From Bryobacterales bacterium (GTDB lineage: Bacteria; Acidobacteriota; Terriglobia; Bryobacterales; Bryobacteraceae): 7,136 nucleotides of DNA. Below are positions 1 to 6,198 of this stretch, piece by piece (position 1 is the stretch's first letter; each line of letters opens with the position of its first letter). A program made the translations under genes and the position numbers. The notes below the pieces were generated by a model. The model saw only the letters and a program-made list of their open reading frames with translations, had not been told where the DNA came from and did not search any database. The stretch is taken from contig JANXQZ010001247.1 in assembly GCA_025353235.1 (NCBI GenBank), forward strand, positions 1-7,136, in the 5' to 3' direction.

Positions 1-2979
1 GCCGGCGCCTTCGGACCCAACGAGCCCGCTTACCAGGGTACGCAACCGGAAACGCATTTGGAGGCTGCCGTTCCAACGTCTGCAATCGCGACCGAGAGCG
101 CATCGCCAAACCTCGTAAGGCATGCGTTTGAGAAGACTGACGATCCGAACGAAAGCCCCGTAGCCCCGGCGGTGTCTGCCCCGCCGATGGAGATGCCAGC
201 GGCTCGTGTTGAACCGTCGGCACGCATCGAAGACATGCCGCGCATGCGGCCCGCGCCTATTCGGCCTCCGTTGGCTGGGGGAGCCGCACCAACGAGAATG
301 GTTCCGCCTCCGCCAGTGCCCTATCCGGCACCTAGGCCTCCGGCTGCATCGGCTTCGCCCGCCGCCCCTCCGCCACCCGCCGCTCGGGAAGCGCTTCCGC
401 AGGCTCCCCCGCATCCGTCGCCGTCAGCCCCGCTTCAGCCGCAGACTCGGACTGCTCCCATACAGGGGAAACCAGTGCCGTCGGCACCTCCGCCGCGGCC
501 TGGGCAGATACTCTCGGGTCCCCGGCAACCGCTCCCTTCGGCTCCGCAAGCCAGCGCCATGCCGAGCCAGCCTCGTCCGGGACCAAGCGCGCCGCCGCCA
601 CAGAGTCAAATGCCTCTGCGATCGGCGCGACCAGGCACGCCGATTATTCCAGCGCGCTCCGCTCCGCTGCCGCAGCGTCCGCCAGCTCCGCCTCCGGGTC
701 AGCCGGCGCAGCCCAGCATGACGGCTTCTCCGAACGTGCCGCTGCGCGCCCAAGTGCGTCCTAACCTCGCGGGACAGCCTGCCGCGCGCCCAATCGTGCC
801 GCCAAACCCGGCGATGCTTGCCCGTTTGCAGCAGAGCCGCCCAATTCCCAGCCAGCCTCCGGTGCCCCAGGCGCCTCGTCCGGGATTGCCTCCGCCGCCG
901 CGTCAGGCTGCTTCAGGACCGGTTCCAGGCCAACCCCTTTATCGAGGCCCCATACGGCCCAATCAAGGACCGCAGCGCGGACCCGGCACGCCAGGATCTT
1001 TCCCCGGCGGAGCGCGTCCCATTGGTGCCAGGGCGCGCCCAATGCACCCCACATCGCCGTCGTCGCGGGTAGAGCCGCCATCTGCGATTCCAGTCACCGA
1101 ACAGCAGCGCCGACATCAAGGCAAGCCGGTTTCCCGCGAGCGTCACCGCGATGTGGAGCAGGAAGAGGGTCGCGTTCGCATGCCCTCGCGGCGCGACCAG
1201 CAGATGGCGCCGCCGCCCATCGATCGCGAGATTACCATTGCCGATGGCGTAACCGTCAAGGAGCTTTCCGAGAAGCTGGGCGTTAAGGCCAACATGGTGA
1301 TCAAGAAGCTGGTGGAGAAGAAGATCTTCGCCACCATTAACCAGACTCTTGACACGAAAATGGCGGAGCAGTTGGCCCGCGACTTCGGCGCTTCCACCAA
1401 CAAGGTGAGCTTCGAGCAAGAGTCCACGCAGGGCATCGAAATGACCGAGGTGCCGAAGGATCTGGTCAGGCGGGCTCCTGTGGTCACCATCATGGGCCAC
1501 GTCGATCACGGTAAGACTTCGCTGCTGGATGCCATTCGTCTCACGCACGTCGCTGACAAGGAAGCAGGCGGAATCACGCAGCATATCGGCGCGTATTACA
1601 TCGAGAAGAACGGCCGCAAGATCGTGTTTATCGATACTCCTGGTCACGAAGCGTTCACCCGTATGCGTGCCCGGGGGGCCAAAGTCACCGATATCGTGGT
1701 GCTGGTGGTGGCCGCCGACGATGGCGTAATGCCGCAAACGCTGGAGGCGATCGATCACGCCAAGGCTGCCGGGGTTCCCATCATCGTCGCGATTAACAAA
1801 ATCGACAAGGGCGATGCCCAGCCTGATCGTATCAAGCAGCAGTTGTCGGATCGCGGGCTTGTTCCCGAGGAGTGGGGCGGCGATACGGTAATGGTTCCGG
1901 TATCGGCCAGGGCTAAAACCAACCTGGATCTACTGCTTGAGATGATTCTGCTGGTTGCGGATTTAGGAGACTTCAAAGCCAACCCGGACCGTCCGGCGGT
2001 TGGGACCGTGCTCGAAGCGCAACTGGATCGTGGAAGGGGGCCGGTGGCAACGGTGCTGGTTCGCAACGGTACGCTGCGCGTGGGCGATTACCTGATTTGC
2101 GGCGCTGTTTTCGGCAAGGTTCGCGCCATGTTCGACGATCGTGGCCGTCCCTTGCGCGAAGCCGAGCCGTCGATGCCGGTCGAGGTGCTGGGTCTGGATT
2201 CGCTGCCCGACGTCGGCGACACAGTGCAGGTTGTCACCGATACGGCGAAGGCGAAGCAGATCGTCCTCTATCGCGAATCCAAGGCGCGCGACGTCGCGAT
2301 GTCCAAGGGCGGACGAATCACGCTCGAGAAGTTCAACGAGATGGCCAAGGAAGGCGAGGTCAAGGAGTTGAACATCATCGTCAAAACGGACGTCGGCGGA
2401 ACTGCCGAAGTTCTGACGGACATGATGCAGAAGCTCTCGAACGACAAAGTTCGAATTAGGGTAATCCGCAGCGGAGTGGGTGCCATCAATGAATCCGACA
2501 TTCTATTGGCTTCAGCTTCGACCGCAGTGGTGATCGGCTTCAACGTCCGGCCCGAGCGCAACGCGGTTGCGCTTGCCGAGCAGGAGAAGGTCGATATCCG
2601 TCTGCACACGATCATCTACGACTTGACCGACGAGATCAAGCGCGCGATGACGGGCATGCTGGAACCGGTATTCAAAGAGGTCTACCAGGGGCGCGTCGAA
2701 ATTCGCGAGGTCTTCCGCATCAGCAAGGTGGGCAATGTGGCTGGCAGTTATGTGCTCGACGGTTTCGTCAAGCGCAGCAGCCAGATCCGGCTGTTGCGGG
2801 ACAACGTGGTTGTTCACACGGGCAAGATCGATACGCTGAAGCGCTTCAAAGACGATGTGACCGAGGTGAAGGCTGGCTTTGAATGCGGCGTTACCATTGC
2901 GAACTATCCGGACATGAAGGCGGGCGACATCATCGAGGCGTTCATCACGGAGCGGGTAGCTCCCGAAGTAATCAAGTAG
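1..2979 (+). CDS. infB: Translation initiation factor IF-2 (5' end cut off by window)
   Basis: IF-2 is the GTPase that places initiator fMet-tRNA on the 30S subunit and promotes 50S joining. The frame is open from base 1, so the TTG at 58 is not a credible start; the true start and first IF2_N domain lie upstream. Visible parts, in order: a long Pro/Ala/Arg/Gln-rich linker (about bases 130-1150); an IF2_N-like helical domain (about 1230-1420, with [20 protein letters not shown]); and the G domain. Its motifs are G1 GHVDHGKT at 1495-1518, G2 GGITQHIG at 1567-1590, G3 DTPGHE at 1633-1650, G4 NKID at 1795-1806 and G5 SARAK at 1903-1917. Beta-barrel domain II, domain III and the fMet-tRNA-binding C-terminal domain follow to about 2970, ending with the family-typical [20 protein letters not shown]. 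All GTPase motifs are intact. The next gene starts 8 bp after the stop, consistent with one operon. Identification is near certain. Confidence 0.98.
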   Translation, partial: AGAFGPNEPAYQGTQPETHLEAAVPTSAIATESASPNLVRHAFEKTDDPNESPVAPAVSAPPMEMPAARVEPSARIEDMPRMRPAPIRPPLAGGAAPTRMVPPPPVPYPAPRPPAASASPAAPPPPAAREALPQAPPHPSPSAPLQPQTRTAPIQGKPVPSAPPPRPGQILSGPRQPLPSAPQASAMPSQPRPGPSAPPPQSQMPLRSARPGTPIIPARSAPLPQRPPAPPPGQPAQPSMTASPNVPLRAQVRPNLAGQPAARPIVPPNPAMLARLQQSRPIPSQPPVPQAPRPGLPPPPRQAASGPVPGQPLYRGPIRPNQGPQRGPGTPGSFPGGARPIGARARPMHPTSPSSRVEPPSAIPVTEQQRRHQGKPVSRERHRDVEQEEGRVRMPSRRDQQMAPPPIDREITIADGVTVKELSEKLGVKANMVIKKLVEKKIFATINQTLDTKMAEQLARDFGASTNKVSFEQESTQGIEMTEVPKDLVRRAPVVTIMGHVDHGKTSLLDAIRLTHVADKEAGGITQHIGAYYIEKNGRKIVFIDTPGHEAFTRMRARGAKVTDIVVLVVAADDGVMPQTLEAIDHAKAAGVPIIVAINKIDKGDAQPDRIKQQLSDRGLVPEEWGGDTVMVPVSARAKTNLDLLLEMILLVADLGDFKANPDRPAVGTVLEAQLDRGRGPVATVLVRNGTLRVGDYLICGAVFGKVRAMFDDRGRPLREAEPSMPVEVLGLDSLPDVGDTVQVVTDTAKAKQIVLYRESKARDVAMSKGGRITLEKFNEMAKEGEVKELNIIVKTDVGGTAEVLTDMMQKLSNDKVRIRVIRSGVGAINESDILLASASTAVVIGFNVRPERNAVALAEQEKVDIRLHTIIYDLTDEIKRAMTGMLEPVFKEVYQGRVEIREVFRISKVGNVAGSYVLDGFVKRSSQIRLLRDNVVVHTGKIDTLKRFKDDVTEVKAGFECGVTIANYPDMKAGDIIEAFITERVAPEVIK

Positions 2980-2987
2980 CATTCTCA

Positions 2988-3275
2988 ATGCCCAGCATTG
3001 GCGTTTTGAATCTGGAGCTTCGGCTTCCAGACGCCCATTCGCTGAAGGATAAACGGCATACAGTCAAAGGTCTAAAGGACCGTCTGAGGGGTAAGTTCAA
3101 CGTGGCCGTGGCCGAGATTGATTATCACGATCTTTGGCAGCGGGCGCTGATCTCAGCAGTCACTGTTTCCGCCGATCACGGACACGCCGAGCAGGTCCTG
3201 CAAGGCGTGGAGCGAGAAGCTGCATCGCTGCTCGGCCCTACGCTGGTCGGCGTTACGCTGGAATGGGTAGAATGA
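2988..3275 (+). CDS. ylxP: DUF503 / YlxP-like small protein
   Basis: This 95-residue protein matches the DUF503 (YlxP-like) family from memory: an N-terminal beta strand (IGVLNLELRLP), the family hallmark HSLKDKR followed by VKGLKDRLRGKFNVAVAEID, then DLWQRA and a V-T-V-S strand, ending in a short amphipathic helix and strand. The length is typical for the family. The biochemical role is unknown; the family repeatedly sits between infB and rbfA, which suggests a link to ribosome assembly or translation. The ATG at 2988 is chosen because it starts right at the conserved first strand and lies 8 bp after the infB stop. The frame is open further upstream inside infB, but a start there would give a non-family N-terminal extension. 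No strong Shine-Dalgarno sequence is visible, so coupling to infB translation is likely (inference). Confidence 0.9.
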   Translation: MPSIGVLNLELRLPDAHSLKDKRHTVKGLKDRLRGKFNVAVAEIDYHDLWQRALISAVTVSADHGHAEQVLQGVEREAASLLGPTLVGVTLEWVE

Positions 3276-3282
3276 GAGAGAC

Positions 3283-3591
3283 ATGAACGTAGAGAAGACA
3301 ATCGAGTTTCTATTGGACAGCCAAGCGAAGCACGAGGTCAAACTTGCCCGGCTTGAGGCGGTGGTCGAAAAGTTGGCCGATAACGTCGTGCGCCTAGACG
3401 AAGTGATGGTGATATTAGCCGAGAGCGGCATTGCTGCACAAAAGCGCATCGACCAACTCGGGGTGCGCATGGATCAACTCGGCGAACGGTTTGATCTGCT
3501 CGTCAGCGCCGTCGGTGTGATCGCCGCCCGTCTCCCGCCAGCCACCCGGGTTGCGCGGCTTGGCGCATTAGCCCGCACTGATCCGCTGTAG
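3283..3591 (+). CDS. Small coiled-coil protein of unknown function
   Basis: A 102-residue protein that I cannot assign to a named family. It starts MNVEKTIEFLLDSQAKHE. Residues of about 5-80 read as a continuous amphipathic helix with hydrophobic positions spaced 3-4 apart, as in a coiled coil. Within it three consecutive heptads resemble each other (RIDQLGV, RMDQLGE, RFDLLVS). The last 28 or so residues are Ala/Pro/Arg-rich and look unstructured; there is no signal peptide or clear membrane segment. The start is supported by a purine-rich GAGAGAG at 3274-3280 just upstream of the ATG, and the gap to the DUF503 gene is 7 bp, so it is probably cotranscribed. I recall similar short coiled-coil ORFs in Acidobacteria, but this is memory, not a search. 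Oligomerisation is a reasonable guess; no catalytic function can be inferred. Confidence 0.7.
   Translation: MNVEKTIEFLLDSQAKHEVKLARLEAVVEKLADNVVRLDEVMVILAESGIAAQKRIDQLGVRMDQLGERFDLLVSAVGVIAARLPPATRVARLGALARTDPL
3445..3507 (+). repeat. Three degenerate 21-bp tandem units encoding coiled-coil heptads
   Basis: Units at 3445-3465, 3466-3486 and 3487-3507 encode RIDQLGV, RMDQLGE and RFDLLVS. The first two are clearly alike at DNA level (both read CGCAT.GA.CAACTCGG); the third is more diverged. The pattern fits internal duplication of a heptad within the coiled-coil gene, although selection for heptad periodicity could also explain the protein similarity. Confidence 0.55.
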
Positions 3592-3592
3592 G

Positions 3593-3628
3593 GCAGGTTG
3601 TTTACCTGCGGCCGATTGCCAATCGGCC
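3593..3628. repeat. Two back-to-back perfect inverted repeats (possible transcript 3'-end hairpins)
   Basis: Immediately after the coiled-coil gene stop, GCAGGT (3593-3598) pairs with ACCTGC (3604-3609) across the 5-base loop TGTTT. Directly adjoining it, GGCCGATT (3610-3617) pairs with AATCGGCC (3621-3628) across a 3-base loop GCC. Both stems are perfect and GC-rich. No T-run follows (the next bases are CGGGGC), so this is not a canonical intrinsic terminator. It could be an RNA 3'-end stabiliser, a weak or Rho-assisted terminator, or one copy of a dispersed palindromic intergenic repeat. The position between two gene blocks favours a role at a transcript end. Confidence 0.5.
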
Positions 3629-3712
3629 CGGGGCTCTCAGCAGCGTGGCAAGGGTTTTCGACCGCGCAGCCAGCTTACACTTGCTGAAACCCGAAAGCGC
3701 TAATTCAGCTCG

Positions 3713-3741
3713 TTCAAATCACGACACTATGCGATGATAAT
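3713..3741 (+). promoter_or_regulatory. Candidate sigma-70-type promoter for rbfA
   Basis: TTCAAA at 3713-3718 (4 of 6 matches to TTGACA) is followed after exactly 17 bp by GATAAT at 3736-3741 (5 of 6 matches to TATAAT). A start near 3748 would give a leader of roughly 55-60 nt before the rbfA ATG. This short A/T-rich patch stands out from its GC-rich surroundings and follows the hairpin pair. Chance matches of this quality do occur, so it is a candidate only. Confidence 0.4.
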
Positions 3742-3804
3742 ACCGGGGTCACTCGACTCATCGTCGGCCCAATCTTGCGCGGGCCTGCGGCAATACGCGA
3801 ATCC

Positions 3805-4188
3805 ATGGACTATCGTACCGAAAGAATCTCCGAGGCGATTCGGGAAGAGATCGCTGAAATCATCGGCTACGAAATGTCCGACCCTCGCTTAGCTTCCATC
3901 ATCGTCACCGCCGTCGAAATCTCCCCTAACAAACGTCGCGCCGTGATCCGCGTCGCGGCCTCCACCGGCGAAGACGCCGAGCCTGCCCTGACAGCTCTCG
4001 AAAACGCAAAGTCTTTTCTCAAGAGAGAGTTAGCGAACCGGCTGGACATGTACCGCATCCCCGACTTGTATTTCGAAGCGGACGCCACGGCCATGCTGGG
4101 CGACCGGCTTCAGCACCTCCTTAAGCGCATAAAGAAGGGTCGTCCGCGCGACACCGACGAGGAACCCGAAAAAAAAGACGTGGAATGA
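3805..4188 (+). CDS. rbfA: 30S ribosome-binding factor RbfA
   Basis: RbfA is a single KH-type-II-fold protein that binds the immature 30S subunit near the 5' end of 16S rRNA and is needed for late maturation and cold growth. The product from the ATG at 3805 is 127 residues, the usual family size. Family landmarks are RTERISEAIREEIAEII (residues 4-20), SDPRL (25-29), the VTAVEISPNKRRAVIRV strand region (34-50), and FLKRELANRLDMYRIPDLYF (71-90), followed by a basic and acidic tail. A TTG at 3775 would add ten residues (MRGPAAIRES) not typical of the family, so the ATG is preferred; neither start has a clear Shine-Dalgarno sequence. The stop overlaps the next start (ATGA), implying translational coupling. 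An A8 run lies at 4169-4176, near the 3' end. Confidence 0.95.
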   Translation: MDYRTERISEAIREEIAEIIGYEMSDPRLASIIVTAVEISPNKRRAVIRVAASTGEDAEPALTALENAKSFLKRELANRLDMYRIPDLYFEADATAMLGDRLQHLLKRIKKGRPRDTDEEPEKKDVE

Positions 4189-5168
4189 AACGTCCTGTGC
4201 TAACTTTGTTGTTTGCCACGGCGCTGTTGGCCACTCCTGGACCAGCCTCGAAATCCGAACGGATGCGAGCGGAGGGCAGCGTGGACGCAATGGGCTCCAC
4301 GTATTCTGTGGTGATTTATGGCGAAGACCGGGATAAACTCCAGGCCAACGTCGCGCAGGCGCTAGAAGAGGCTCGTCGGCTGGATCGTTTGCTTTCTAAT
4401 TATCTGCCGGACAGCGAATGGAGCGAGGTGAACCGCGAGGCGGCCAATCGGGCTGTGTCGGTCTCCGCCGAGTTGTTTCAACTGCTTTCCGCCTGCGTCG
4501 AGTACAGCAAAGAGAGTGAAGGAGCGTTCGATATTTCGGTGGGTCCGCTGATGAAGGTTTGGGGTTTTTATAAAGGCTCAGGCCACTTGCCCCACCGCGC
4601 CGAAGTGCGCGGATCTCTTTCAAAAGTGGGCTACCAGAATATTCTCCTGGATGAGAAGCAGCATACCGTCCGCTTTGCCCGCCAAGGCGTGGAACTGGAT
4701 CCAGGCGGAATTGGAAAGGGCTATGCCGTTGACAAAATTGTCGAACTTCTGCGAGCGAACGGGGTTACGTCGGCGCTGGTTTCCGCTGCCGGAAGCAGCA
4801 TTTACGCAATGGGAGCGCCTCCGGGCGAAAGCGGCTGGACGTTGAATATCAAGAATCCGAAGAATGAAAGAGAATCGGTTGCCAGCGTGGTTTTGAAGGA
4901 TCAGTCGCTTTCCACTTCTGGGAATTACGAGAAATATTTTCTCGCCGAAGGAAAGCTCTACAGCCACATAATGGATCCCAGAACAGGTTTCCCGTCGCAA
5001 GGCACGCTCTCCACTTCGGTGGTCGCTCCCAGGACCATCGACAGCGAGGCTTGGGCGAAGCCGTACTATATACTGGGTCGCCAATGGGCGGCCAAACATA
5101 AGAAAAAGGATTTTCGCATCTTTTTTTGCGAGGACAGGGCGGGTGTGCCATGCGCATGGCTTCAATGA
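4185..5168 (+). CDS. apbE: ApbE-family FAD:protein FMN transferase
   Basis: ApbE enzymes use FAD and a divalent metal to attach FMN covalently to Thr/Ser of target flavoproteins, usually outside the cytoplasmic membrane. The 327-residue product has a positively charged start and a hydrophobic stretch (MKRPVLTLLFATALLATPG), which looks like a signal peptide; no lipobox Cys is present. Family motifs are MGSTYSV (36-42), FDISVGPLMKVWGF (115-128), LDPGGIGKGYAVD (171-183), STSGNYEKYF (243-252) and YSHIMDPRTG (259-268). Two motifs are unusual: the Gly-Gly turn reads AAGSS (201-205), and the late metal-site motif, D-x-x-x-T/S in characterised members, reads EAWAK (288-292). The protein may be an active lineage variant or have altered activity. 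The start overlaps the rbfA stop by ATGA. No flavinylation target is visible in the window. Confidence 0.9.
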   Translation: MKRPVLTLLFATALLATPGPASKSERMRAEGSVDAMGSTYSVVIYGEDRDKLQANVAQALEEARRLDRLLSNYLPDSEWSEVNREAANRAVSVSAELFQLLSACVEYSKESEGAFDISVGPLMKVWGFYKGSGHLPHRAEVRGSLSKVGYQNILLDEKQHTVRFARQGVELDPGGIGKGYAVDKIVELLRANGVTSALVSAAGSSIYAMGAPPGESGWTLNIKNPKNERESVASVVLKDQSLSTSGNYEKYFLAEGKLYSHIMDPRTGFPSQGTLSTSVVAPRTIDSEAWAKPYYILGRQWAAKHKKKDFRIFFCEDRAGVPCAWLQ

Positions 5169-6190
5169 ATAGTCGATTTTTAGATGCTTGCAAGCGCCGA
5201 CCGACCGATGTTCGACCGGTCTGGTTCATGCGCCAAGCGGGCCGCTATATGAAGCAGTACCGCGAGATTCGCGCGAAGAACTCGATCCTGGAAATCTGCA
5301 AGCGGCCAGACCTCGCCGCCACCGTCACGCTGCAACCTATCGAAGTTCTGGACGTCGACGCTGCGATTATTTTCGCCGATTTGTTGCTGCCGGTAGAGCC
5401 CCTCGGCCTCAAGCTTAAGTTCGTATCGGGCGAGGGTCCCGTAATTGAAAACCCTATCCGGACTTCCTCGGATGTCGATTCATTATCCACGGGGAACACG
5501 GACGAACTCGGCTACGTCGGCGAAGCCATCCAGTTGGTAGTTCGCCAGTTGGCGGGCAAGGTTCCGGTGATCGGTTTCATTGGCGCGCCTTTCACGCTGG
5601 CCAGTTACATGATCGAAGGCGGCCCCTCGAAGACCTTCCTGCGCACCAAGCAGATGATGTATAAGGATGAGACTCTCTGGCGTCGGCTAATGGGCAAGCT
5701 GGTAGACGTGCTGGGTCCATTTGCGATCGCTCAAGTGGCGGCAGGGGCGCGCGCGATTCAGGTGTTCGATAGCTGGGTGGGTGCGCTTGGACCGGATGAT
5801 TACGTGCGTTTTGTCGCTCCATATTCCCGCGCCTTGATCGAACGCGTCCGCTCGTCCAGCGTACCTGTCATTCACTTCGGAACGGGAGCGGCAGGCTTCT
5901 TTCGCGAGTTGCATGCGGCAGGCGGCGACGTCATGGGAGTGGATTGGCGGGTAAATATCGATCAGGCCTGGACGGATATTAGCTATCGCTCCGCCGTGCA
6001 GGGCAATCTCGATCCAGCGGTATTGTTTTCCCCCCTTCCGGAGTTGCGCGTCCGGGTTCATGAACTGCTCAAGAGAACCGGATCGCGTCCTGGCCACATT
6101 TTTAACTTAGGTCACGGGATTCTGCCGGAGACTCCGGTGGAAAACGTGAAAGCGGTCGTCGAGCTGGTCCGCGAATTCAAATTGCAATAA
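5150..6190 (+). CDS. hemE: Uroporphyrinogen III decarboxylase
   Basis: HemE removes the four acetate carboxyl groups of uroporphyrinogen III to give coproporphyrinogen III, a cytoplasmic step of heme synthesis. From the ATG at 5150 the product has 346 residues, the normal length. Both family signatures are intact: PVWFMRQAGR (23-32, substrate-binding arginines) and GFIGAPFTLASYMIEG (142-157, with active-site Tyr153). The catalytic Asp lies in FADLL (Asp77), Ser208 in VFDSW, and the conserved His in NLGHGILPETP (His322). The start is ambiguous: ATGs at 5150, 5156 and 5165 are all in frame. The ATG at 5150 has a weak G-rich GGCGG 7 bp upstream, whereas 5165 would give an ATGA overlap with the apbE stop, like the rbfA/apbE junction. 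All choices overlap apbE, so coupling is likely. Confidence 0.96.
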   Translation: MRMASMNSRFLDACKRRPTDVRPVWFMRQAGRYMKQYREIRAKNSILEICKRPDLAATVTLQPIEVLDVDAAIIFADLLLPVEPLGLKLKFVSGEGPVIENPIRTSSDVDSLSTGNTDELGYVGEAIQLVVRQLAGKVPVIGFIGAPFTLASYMIEGGPSKTFLRTKQMMYKDETLWRRLMGKLVDVLGPFAIAQVAAGARAIQVFDSWVGALGPDDYVRFVAPYSRALIERVRSSSVPVIHFGTGAAGFFRELHAAGGDVMGVDWRVNIDQAWTDISYRSAVQGNLDPAVLFSPLPELRVRVHELLKRTGSRPGHIFNLGHGILPETPVENVKAVVELVREFKLQ

Positions 6191-6198
6191 GGGACTGG

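Larger units (their letters stand above)
3592..3804. other. Non-coding gap between the infB block and rbfA
   Basis: This 213-bp stretch is the only real intergenic region in the window. It holds the paired hairpins at its left end and a candidate promoter at 3713-3741. The part between (about 3629-3712) shows no convincing ORF, RNA gene or strong structure by eye. Confidence 0.6.

Noticed and set aside
58..60. TTG as the start of infB
   Set aside because: The frame is open to base 1 and the residues before TTG continue the same low-complexity style; the N-terminal IF2_N region expected of IF-2 must lie upstream of the window.
206..753. Overlapping Arg-rich open frames on both strands inside the infB linker
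   Set aside because: Arg/Leu/Pro-rich composition is what the alternative frames of a Pro/Ala-rich GC-rich coding region give; the sense frame is clearly infB.
913..1758. 281-codon open frame on the - strand opposite infB
   Set aside because: It lies wholly antisense to the linker and G domain of infB, has a His/Arg/Leu-rich low-quality composition with no recognisable domain, and is explained by the codon bias of the GC-rich sense gene.
2512..2988. 158-codon open frame on the - strand opposite the end of infB
   Set aside because: Antisense to the conserved C-terminal domains of IF-2; no family motif and no upstream signals.
3653..3692. Possible long hairpin from GGGTTT (3653-3658) to AAACCC (3687-3692)
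   Set aside because: It needs a large asymmetric bulge with only a 4-bp inner stem (CAGC/GCTG); this is within chance expectation for such a region.
4620..5165. 181-codon open frame on the - strand opposite apbE
   Set aside because: Shadow of the apbE gene; no recognisable domain and no gene spacing consistent with the all-forward layout.
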